A stretch of 64,000 nucleotides of DNA from Rhodocyclales bacterium (lineage in GTDB: Bacteria > Pseudomonadota > Gammaproteobacteria > Burkholderiales > Rhodocyclaceae). Below are positions 57,534 to 64,000 of the stretch, one piece after another. The notes beneath the pieces were generated by a model. That model saw only the letters and a program-made list of their open reading frames with translations. It searched no databases and had not been told where the DNA came from. Location: contig JAQGMG010000028.1 in NCBI GenBank assembly GCA_028292485.1, positions 62,001 through 126,000 on the forward strand, given 5' to 3'. Position 1 is the stretch's first letter, and each line of letters begins with the position of its first letter. Made by a program: the position numbers and the translations under genes.

Positions 57534-58955
57534 ATGACACAGCAGAGTGCCAATCGCCCCGCCGCAGAAGCGCTGTTCCACCAAAGCAATGCACAGCTCG
57601 CCGCCGGCGAGTTGGCCGCTGCGGAGGAATGTCTGCAGCAGGCGCTTGCGCTGCAAAACGATTTTGCAGAAGCGCATGCCAACCTTGCCTGGTTGCTTGA
57701 GCAGCGTGGCGATCAGGTCGGCGCGGAGCAGGCATACAGGCAGGCTATTGCCCTCGATGCGCAGCCCCAGATGCACATCAATCTGGGTGCGCTGCTGGCC
57801 GACCAGCTACGCAGCGACGAGGCCGAGACGCATTACCGCAGCGCCCTTTCGCTGGATCCGTCAAACCCGGCCGCGTGGTCCAATCTCGGCGCCTTGCTGG
57901 CCTGTCAGCGACGCGACGACGAAGCCGAAGAATGCTACAGGCTTGCGCTGGCATACGATCCGGATCACCGCTCGGCACATTTCAACCTGAGCTATCTGTT
58001 GTTGCGCGCCGGTCGCTTCGAAGAAGGCTGGCAGCATTTCGAGAAGCGCGACTGGTACGCGCAACTGGCGCAGCACATCGATTGCCCGCAATGGCAGGGC
58101 AAGCCATTGACGGGCAAGTCGGTGCTGATCGGCATCGAGGCGGGTCAGGGCGACATGATCCAGTTCTGCCGCTACGCGCAATTGCTCAAGGCACGCGGCG
58201 CAGGCCATATCTCGCTCCTGTGCCATCCGGCCTTGCAGCGTTTGCTTGAAGGCGCAGCCGGCGTCGATGCGGCACTGCCAATTGATCAGCCTCTGCCCGT
58301 TGGCGAGTGGGACGTATGGACGCCCTTGCTGAGCATTCCATATCACTGCCAGACGCGCATCGACTCCATCCCGGACACGCTGCCTTATCTGCACGCCGAC
58401 GAAACCGATATTGCATATTGGGCGCAGCGCATGAAGACGCTGGCAGGAGAGGCGACATTGCGCGTCGGTCTGGCATGGCGTGGCAATCCACGTTTCGAGA
58501 ACGACGCGCAACGCTCCCTGCCCAGCGTCGCAACATTGCAGTCGCTCGGCGATGTAACGGGCGTGACGTTCTTCAGCCTGCAGAAAGGCGCGGGTGAAGA
58601 CGAAGCGACATCGCCGCCCGCCGGGCTGACGCTACATGACCTGGCGCCATTCCTTCACGACTTCGCCGATACGGCCGCTGTCGTCATGAATCTTGACCTG
58701 GTGATCTGCGTCGATACGGCACTGGCCCATCTCGCTGGCGCGTTGGGCAAACCTTGCTGGATCCTGTTGCCCGACTACAAGACCGACTGGCGATGGCTGG
58801 AGCAGCGCAGCGACTCGCCCTGGTACCCGCATGTCATTCGCCTGTTCCGGCAATCGGCGGCGCGGGACTGGAGCGAGGTGGTGCGGTCGCTACGTCATGC
58901 GCTGGCAAACCACGTCGCCGCTGTGCATGACGGGGACTCTCGCAACGCGCCATAG
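57534..58955 (+). CDS. TPR protein with GT-B type glycosyltransferase-like domain
   Basis: The 473-residue protein has about five tetratricopeptide repeats in residues 1-165 (AHANLAWLLEQRGDQVGAEQ, PAAWSNLGALLACQRRDDEA). A GT9/GT41-like C-terminal half follows, with IGIEAGQGDMIQFCRYAQLL, GLAWRGNPRFENDAQRSLP and VDTALAHLAGALGKPCWILL. This common bacterial architecture resembles O-GlcNAc transferase-like proteins. A substrate cannot be assigned. Confidence 0.85.
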   Translation: MTQQSANRPAAEALFHQSNAQLAAGELAAAEECLQQALALQNDFAEAHANLAWLLEQRGDQVGAEQAYRQAIALDAQPQMHINLGALLADQLRSDEAETHYRSALSLDPSNPAAWSNLGALLACQRRDDEAEECYRLALAYDPDHRSAHFNLSYLLLRAGRFEEGWQHFEKRDWYAQLAQHIDCPQWQGKPLTGKSVLIGIEAGQGDMIQFCRYAQLLKARGAGHISLLCHPALQRLLEGAAGVDAALPIDQPLPVGEWDVWTPLLSIPYHCQTRIDSIPDTLPYLHADETDIAYWAQRMKTLAGEATLRVGLAWRGNPRFENDAQRSLPSVATLQSLGDVTGVTFFSLQKGAGEDEATSPPAGLTLHDLAPFLHDFADTAAVVMNLDLVICVDTALAHLAGALGKPCWILLPDYKTDWRWLEQRSDSPWYPHVIRLFRQSAARDWSEVVRSLRHALANHVAAVHDGDSRNAP

Positions 58956-59016
58956 GCAGGGCAAGCGCCGTGCGCACGGATTTCAGGTTGCCGTGCGCAT
59001 TACCTTGACCCACGTG

Positions 59017-59127
59017 GTTATATGCAAAAACATATAGATAAACGAACTCTCACGTAGCTCCGCACGCTGTGCTATTGCGCCAAACAGCGTTTCTGCCATA
59101 CGATTCGTTATATATATTGTTATATCG
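59017..59127 (+). promoter_or_regulatory. Two ModE-like operators upstream of modE
   Basis: TATATG-CAAAAA-CATATA (59019-59036) and CGTTATATATATTGTTATAT (59106-59125, followed by CG) are AT-rich inverted sequences in a GC-rich region. The second resembles the E. coli ModE box (TATATAACGAT-type half-sites) read on the other strand. They lie 8 and about 100 bases before the modE start, so molybdate-dependent autoregulation of modEABC is likely. Confidence 0.68.
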
Positions 59128-59134
59128 ATTAAGT

Positions 59135-59977
59135 ATGCCCCGGAAAAACCTGAACCTGCGTCTCGTCGGCAAGCTGGAAATCGCCACCGAACTCGGTAAC
59201 TTTCTTGGCGATTCGCGTATCCGGTTGCTGGAGGCGATTGCACTGCACGGCTCGATTTCGCAGGCCGCCCGCCATGTGCCGATGTCATACAAGACGGCGT
59301 GGGACGCCGTCGACGCAATGAACAATCTGGCGCAGCAGGCCCTCGTCGAGCGCACCACTGGCGGCCGGCAGGGCGGCGGGACGCAGCTTACCGACTATGG
59401 CAGGCGCGTCATTGCCATGTATCGGGCTGTCGAAATGGAATATCAACGCGCGCTGGACGAGTTGTCGCAACAGCTCGGCGGCGAGGCTGACAGCATCGGC
59501 GACTTCCGGCACTTGCTACGGCGCATGAGCATGCGCACCAGCGCGCGCAATCAGTTCGCATGCACGGTGTCGGGCTTGCGTGAGGGCGATGTGGACTACG
59601 AGGTCTACCTGCGACTCGACGATGCCACGGAACTGGTGGCGCTCATCACGCGCGAATCGGCAGAGCAACTGGGGCTGGCAATTGGCACCGAGGTGTTTGC
59701 GCTGGTCAAGGCTTCGGCCGTGTTGCTGATGACCGAAGCGGGCTTGCGCACTGGTGCGCGGGGTTTGCACGCCAGCGCGCGCAATCATCTTTCCGGGCAG
59801 GTCAGTCGCCTGCACGAAGGGCCTGTGAACGCCGAAGTCGTCATCGACATCGGCGGCGGCAAAAGCGTCACCGCCGTCGTGACGCGCGAGCGCATTGACA
59901 CGCTTGGCATCGAAGTAGGCAAGACGGCCTCTGCCGCGTTCAAGGCGTCCTCCATCATTCTCAGCGTCATCGGTTAA
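59135..59977 (+). CDS. modE: Molybdate-responsive regulator ModE
   Basis: The 280-residue protein has an N-terminal winged helix (LLEAIALHGSISQAARHVPM, SYKTAWDAVDAMNNL) and two tandem TOBE/Mop domains at about 140-215 and 222-280 (SARNQFACTVSGLREGDVDY; SARNHLSGQVSRLHEGPVNA). Bound molybdate makes ModE repress transport genes. ATG 59135 directly follows an operator-like sequence. modA starts 32 bases downstream, so the regulator and transporter form one operon. Confidence 0.95.
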   Translation: MPRKNLNLRLVGKLEIATELGNFLGDSRIRLLEAIALHGSISQAARHVPMSYKTAWDAVDAMNNLAQQALVERTTGGRQGGGTQLTDYGRRVIAMYRAVEMEYQRALDELSQQLGGEADSIGDFRHLLRRMSMRTSARNQFACTVSGLREGDVDYEVYLRLDDATELVALITRESAEQLGLAIGTEVFALVKASAVLLMTEAGLRTGARGLHASARNHLSGQVSRLHEGPVNAEVVIDIGGGKSVTAVVTRERIDTLGIEVGKTASAAFKASSIILSVIG

Positions 59978-60009
59978 TCGTCGATGCCAATTTCCAGGAG
60001 CGGTAGAAA

Positions 60010-60822
60010 ATGATTTGCACGAAGTCCATAGCACATAACTGCGCACATCACGGCGCACGCCACAGCACACACCGCAGCGCCATTGCGCGGATGCTTGCCC
60101 TCGCCTTGCTCAGTCTGTCCTGCGTGGCACAGGCTGCCGAGGTGCAAGTAGCCGTGGCCGCAAATTTCGCGGGCCCGTTTGAAAAGATCGCTGCCGACTT
60201 TGCTGCCGAGACCGGTCACAAGGCGCTGATCTCGGTCGGCGCGACAGGGAAATTCTACGCACAGATCAAGAATGGCGCGCCTTTCGAAGTGTTGTTGGCC
60301 GCTGATGACGAGACACCAAGAAAGCTCGTTGCCGAGACCGACGGCATTGCCGGCAGCCAGTTCACTTATGCCAAAGGCAAGCTCGTGCTGTGGTCGGCCA
60401 CAGCCGGCCTGGTCGATGACAAGGGCGCGGTGCTGGCGCGTAATGACTTTGCGCATCTTGCGATCTGCGATCCCAAGCTTGCGCCCTACGGCCTCGCCGC
60501 CGAAGAGGCCCTCAAGGCCAGCAAGCTCTACGACACGCTCAAGCCGAAATTCGTAACGGCGGAGAGTATTGCGCAGGCCTACCAGTTCGTCGCGACTGGC
60601 AATGCAGAGCTCGGTTTCGTCGCGCTTTCGCAAGTCGCGGTGCCGGGCAAAGCACTGCAGGGTTCGTACTGGATGGTGCCGGCCAATCTCTACTCGCCGA
60701 TCCAGCAGGATGCTGTGCTGCTGAAAAAAGGCGAAGCCAATCCTGCCGCAGTGGCCCTGCTGAAGTTTCTCAGGAGCGACAAGGCACGCGCGGTGATAAA
60801 GTCCTACGGCTACGATCTGTAA
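60010..60822 (+). CDS. modA: Molybdate-binding periplasmic protein
   Basis: The 270-residue substrate-binding protein has a long signal region (about 1-42) with a histidine-rich start, then mature EVQVAVAANFAGPFEKIAAD. ISVGATGKFYAQIKNGAPFE and the C-terminal ANPAAVALLKFLRSDKARAV are typical of ModA. ATG 60010 has AGGAG nine bases upstream; an internal ATG at 60091 would give a shorter, more ordinary signal peptide. Confidence 0.94.
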   Translation: MICTKSIAHNCAHHGARHSTHRSAIARMLALALLSLSCVAQAAEVQVAVAANFAGPFEKIAADFAAETGHKALISVGATGKFYAQIKNGAPFEVLLAADDETPRKLVAETDGIAGSQFTYAKGKLVLWSATAGLVDDKGAVLARNDFAHLAICDPKLAPYGLAAEEALKASKLYDTLKPKFVTAESIAQAYQFVATGNAELGFVALSQVAVPGKALQGSYWMVPANLYSPIQQDAVLLKKGEANPAAVALLKFLRSDKARAVIKSYGYDL

Positions 60823-60886
60823 GCCTCGCGCGCCCCTTCACAACATACCTTCGTCATATGTGGAATATCCGTAAGGGCAATACGAC

Positions 60887-61564
60887 ATGACGATGCCCGA
60901 TGTCGATACCGCGTCGGTATTCCTCACGCTCAAACTGGCCAGCGTTACGGTATTGCTTCTGCTGCTCGTCGGCACACCAATCGCATGGTGGCTGGCGCAC
61001 ACACGCTCGCGGCTCAAGGGTGTCATCGGCGCGGCGGTGGCGCTGCCGATCGTGTTGCCGCCGACCGTGCTCGGCTTCTATCTGCTGGTCCTGCTCGGGC
61101 CGCATGGCGGTATCGGCAAGCTTACGCAGGCTGCAGGTCTGGGCGTGCTGCCTTTCACCTTTGCCGGTCTGGTCGTGGGCTCGGTGCTGTATTCGATGCC
61201 CTTCGTAGTGCAGCCGCTGCAGAACGCTTTCGAGGCCATCGGCCCACGGCCGCTCGAAGTCGCGGCGAGCCTGCGCGCCGGGTCGTGGGATCGCTTCCTG
61301 AGCGTGGCCGTGCCCCTGGCGCGCCCCGGCTTTGTCACGGCAGCGGTGCTGGGTTTCGCGCATACCGTCGGCGAGTTCGGGCTGGTGCTGATGATGGGCG
61401 GCAATATTCCCGGCAAGACGCGCGTGCTCTCCGTGGACATCTACAACCATGTCGAGGCGCTCGAATATGTCCAGGCGCACTGGCTTGCTGGTGGCATGCT
61501 GCTGTTCTCTTTTCTCGTCCTGCTGATCCTCTACTCGTTCAATGCCAAACCGCGTGCCTTCTGA
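60887..61564 (+). CDS. modB: Molybdate ABC transporter permease
   Basis: This 225-residue inner-membrane protein has five or six predicted helices and the loop [20 protein letters not shown] that contacts Mod[21 protein letters not shown] and [17 protein letters not shown] are ModB signatures. It overlaps modC by 23 bases. Confidence 0.94.
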   Translation: MTMPDVDTASVFLTLKLASVTVLLLLLVGTPIAWWLAHTRSRLKGVIGAAVALPIVLPPTVLGFYLLVLLGPHGGIGKLTQAAGLGVLPFTFAGLVVGSVLYSMPFVVQPLQNAFEAIGPRPLEVAASLRAGSWDRFLSVAVPLARPGFVTAAVLGFAHTVGEFGLVLMMGGNIPGKTRVLSVDIYNHVEALEYVQAHWLAGGMLLFSFLVLLILYSFNAKPRAF

Positions 61565-62663
61565 ACTTGCCGGTGCGCGCTTCGTTGCGCGTCTGAGCGT
61601 CAGCCATGCGGATTTCACCTTGCAGCTCGCGCTCGATCTGCCAGCGCGTGGCGTGACTGCATTGTTCGGCCCCTCCGGCTCCGGCAAGACCACCGCGCTG
61701 CGTGCCATTGCCGGCCTGCACCGGCCACAGCAGGCTCTTGTCTCGATTGGCAACGAGGTTTGGCAGGATGATGCCAAAGGCATTCTCGTGCCGGTTCACA
61801 AGCGCGCCCTCGGCTACGTCTTCCAGGAGGCGAGCCTGTTTCCCCACCTCGATGTGCGCGCCAATATGGCGTATGGCATGCAGCGCGTCGAACAATCGCA
61901 GCGGCGCGTCAGCTGGGAGCAGGCGGTCGAATTGCTGGGCGTGGGGCCGCTGCTGCAGCGACGCGCCGATCAGCTCTCCGGCGGCGAGCGGCAACGTGTC
62001 GCCATCGCACGGGCCCTACTGACCAGTCCGAGCCTGCTGCTGATGGACGAGCCCCTGGCAGCACTCGATGCGGCCAGCAAGGAAGCGATCCTCCCGTATC
62101 TCGAACGCGTGCATGACGAGCTGGCGATACCGGTGCTCTACGTCAGCCATTCGATCGACGAAGTGGCGCGCCTTGCCGACCAGATCGTCTTGCTCGACAA
62201 GGGCGTGGTGACCGCAAGCGGGCCCTTGCGCGATGTGCTTACGCGGCTCGATCTGCAGGCGGCCTTCAGCGACGATATGGGTACGGTATTGGATGCCGAA
62301 GTCATCGAGCTCGATGACGCCTATGGCTTGAGCCGCGTGGCGTTTGCTGGCGGCTCGCTCCTGGTCGGCGGCGTCGGGCGCCCCATCGGCTCACGCGTGC
62401 GTGCGCGGGTACTGGCACGCGACGTGAGTCTTGCCGTGGCGCCGCCCGGCGTATCGAGCATTCTCAACGTGCTCGAAGCAAGCGTGGCCGAGATTCGCGA
62501 TGACGGCGTGGACAAGGTCAATGTGCGTTTGCGCCTCGGTGCCGCTGAGCGTGAGGGTGAAATCCTGATTGCACGCATCACGCGCCGCTCGCGCGATCTG
62601 CTGGCGTTGCAGCAAGGGCAGCGCGTGTTCGTACAGGTAAAAAGCGTGGCGCTGATAACCTGA
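61542..62663 (+). CDS. modC: Molybdate ABC transporter ATP-binding protein
   Basis: The 373-residue ATPase has Walker [14 protein letters not shown], signature [16 protein letters not shown] and Walker [15 protein letters not shown]-terminal TOBE domain (about 305-370) probably senses molybdate. It powers ModAB. The start overlaps modB by 23 bases, implying coupling. Confidence 0.95.
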   Translation: MPNRVPSELAGARFVARLSVSHADFTLQLALDLPARGVTALFGPSGSGKTTALRAIAGLHRPQQALVSIGNEVWQDDAKGILVPVHKRALGYVFQEASLFPHLDVRANMAYGMQRVEQSQRRVSWEQAVELLGVGPLLQRRADQLSGGERQRVAIARALLTSPSLLLMDEPLAALDAASKEAILPYLERVHDELAIPVLYVSHSIDEVARLADQIVLLDKGVVTASGPLRDVLTRLDLQAAFSDDMGTVLDAEVIELDDAYGLSRVAFAGGSLLVGGVGRPIGSRVRARVLARDVSLAVAPPGVSSILNVLEASVAEIRDDGVDKVNVRLRLGAAEREGEILIARITRRSRDLLALQQGQRVFVQVKSVALIT

Positions 62664-62964
62664 GTCGGCGCGTCACGCTAGCCGGCAGATGTAGGCCTTG
62701 CGCCCGTTAGAGGCTTTTCACGATTTCCATATGTCATACGTCATTCCTGCGGAAGCAGGAATGACGTACGGTGCCCCCGAGCCTGGATCCCGGCCCGGCG
62801 CAGCCGGTTTATCCTGAGCTTGTCGAAGGGCCGGGATGACGATGTCTGGACCAATTGTTACGGAACATGCCAAGCCCCGGTTTCTCTGCGGCCCTCTGCG
62901 TTCTTTGCGCCTCTGTGGTGAAAGCTTTTGACTTCGTATCAGACAAGAGATCGTAAAAACCCCC
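62664..62964. other. Repeat mosaic between modC and the histidine kinase
   Basis: About 300 bases without a gene. TACGTCATTCCTGC-GGAA-GCAGGAATGACGTA (62737-62768) is a perfect 14-base-arm hairpin. CCGGCCCGGCGCAGCCGG and CTGAGCTTGTCGAAGGGCC lie at about 62785-62835. A CTCTGCG/CTTTGCG/CTCTGTGG run at about 62883-62920 recalls a widespread proteobacterial intergenic repeat. These are different from the A, B and C families. Confidence 0.6.
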
Positions 62965-64000
62965 TCAGGTGAGGTCCGAGCTGGAGCCGGGTGCACCCGC
63001 TGGGGATTGCGGCATCAGCCGCGCAACTGTCTGGCGCAGCGTCTCCGGCTCGACGGGCTTGGTGAGATAGGCGGCGAAGCCTGTCTGCATGGCGCGGTCG
63101 CGGCTTGCCTGCTGCCCATAACCGGTCAGGGCAATCAGGCGGGCGCCGCTCCAGCGCGGATGCGCCTGCATTTCCACGGCAAGCTGGAACCCGTCCATGC
63201 CGGGCAGGCCGATGTCCAGCACGGCGACGTCCGGGCTGAAATCGTTCAATGCGTCGAGCGCCGCCAGCGGGTCGTGCACGGCACGCACTTCGTAGCCCGC
63301 TGCCGTCAGCGCGGCAGCTGTCGTGTCGGCAGCGTCAATGTTGTCGTCCACGACCAGTAGCCGGCCACTTGCCGGCGTCATATCGCGTGCTGGCTCGACG
63401 GCAGGTGCAACGGTCTTCTTTTCGACCCGTGGCAGCGTCACGGTGAAACGGCTGCCTTGCCCGATGCCGTCGCTCTGCGCAGTCACCGTGCCGCCATGCA
63501 TCTGCACAAGGCTCCTGACGATGGACAAGCCCAGCCCCAGGCCACCTGTATGACGTTCGAGAGGTTGCGGGCCTTGTGAGAAGAGCTCGAATACGTGCGG
63601 CAGCAATTCTTCCGAGATGCCGATACCTGCGTCCTCGACGCAGATCTCCACGCTATTGCCAACGTGCCGCACGGCCAGCCCGATGCGCCCTTCCGGTGTG
63701 AATTTCAGTGCATTCGTCAGCAGATTGGTCACGACCTGCACGAGTCGCACATCTTCGCCATCGACCCACACCGGCTCGGCAGACAACGACACATCCACCG
63801 GCATGCCACGCTTCTCTATCAGCGGTGCCGTGGCTTCCAGCGACTGCTCGATCACGCGGTTGATGTCGATCGTCTCCCGGTGCAGCTCGATGCGCCCGGC
63901 CGCGATACGCGATACGTCGAGCAGATCGTCGACCAGCCGCGTCATGTGTGTGACCTGTCGCTTGATGATCAGGCGAAAAGGCTCGATCTGCGCTGTGCCG
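62965..64000 (-). CDS. Hybrid sensor histidine kinase, N-terminus beyond window
   Basis: The visible 345 residues run from the end of the dimerisation/phosphoacceptor region (HMTRLVDDLLDVSRIAAG) through an HATPase domain. That domain has N-box TNLLTNALKFTPEG, G1 VEDAGIGIS and G2 TGGLGLGLSIVRSL. A C-terminal receiver domain follows, with phosphoacceptor aspartate in VAVLDIGLPGMDG and the conserved lysine in LTKPVEPETLRQ. The frame is open through the window edge, so the sensor part and the H-box are not seen. Its signal is unknown. Confidence 0.9.
   Translation of the reverse strand, partial: GTAQIEPFRLIIKRQVTHMTRLVDDLLDVSRIAAGRIELHRETIDINRVIEQSLEATAPLIEKRGMPVDVSLSAEPVWVDGEDVRLVQVVTNLLTNALKFTPEGRIGLAVRHVGNSVEICVEDAGIGISEELLPHVFELFSQGPQPLERHTGGLGLGLSIVRSLVQMHGGTVTAQSDGIGQGSRFTVTLPRVEKKTVAPAVEPARDMTPASGRLLVVDDNIDAADTTAAALTAAGYEVRAVHDPLAALDALNDFSPDVAVLDIGLPGMDGFQLAVEMQAHPRWSGARLIALTGYGQQASRDRAMQTGFAAYLTKPVEPETLRQTVARLMPQSPAGAPGSSSDLT

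Overview
The window looks like chromosomal DNA from a betaproteobacterium, probably order Burkholderiales. It is GC-rich and densely coding. The block smg-dprA-LysM protein facing def-fmt is typical of that group, as are a cytochrome c5-type protein, an ssuEADCBF sulfonate operon and a cysB-cysA-cysW-cysT cluster. I cannot fix genus or species. No phage, plasmid or CRISPR locus was seen.

Layout. 0.1-6.8 kb (minus strand) is a membrane glycosylation locus: two GT-C type transferases, a DUF2304 protein, two GT2 transferases, an SMR-type flippase-like protein and a GtrA protein. 6.9-22.6 kb is housekeeping: topB, smg, dprA, LysM protein, def, fmt, UPF0149, DUF4442, ruvA, a HAD phosphatase, a GNAT, rng, an HI0933-type flavoprotein, glpK and a cytochrome c. 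22.7-30.7 kb holds tRNA-Arg(CCG), putA, a glutamate dehydrogenase, arginase, ornithine cyclodeaminase and a divergent Lrp-type regulator; together these encode every step from arginine to 2-oxoglutarate. 31.4-51.0 kb is a sulfur region: cysB, cysAWT, ssuEADCBF and a distant sulfate-binding protein gene, separated by a DJ-1/GlxA pair, an orphan alpha-CTD-like protein, a peroxiredoxin and a GH18 chitinase. 51.5-57 kb contains a truncated haemoglobin and a marR-emrB-nodT-emrA type efflux operon with a visible MarR operator. 57.5-64 kb contains a TPR/glycosyltransferase protein, modE-modABC with ModE-like operators, and a hybrid histidine kinase running off the right edge.

The gaps between genes carry most of the unusual signal. 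Nine copies of a dRS3-like double palindrome (ends ATTCCC...GGGAAT) occur. Some lie inside a 183-184 bp element with terminal inverted repeats that inserts into T-runs. Others host two further repeat families, B (about 150 bp) and C (about 275 bp, 15-bp terminal inverted repeats, 9-10 bp target duplications), in a nested arrangement. One T-run element has cut a REP-associated tyrosine transposase (RAYT) gene; removing the element and one copy of its 8-bp target duplication restores the reading frame exactly. REP-like hairpins flank that gene and follow several others.

The clearest regulatory signal is ACCAA-N12-TGCTTAT (plus strand). It lies 66-82 bp upstream of cysT, ssuE and the sulfate-binding protein gene with an invariant 12-base spacer, and is a strong candidate for a CysB-type operator linking three transcription units.
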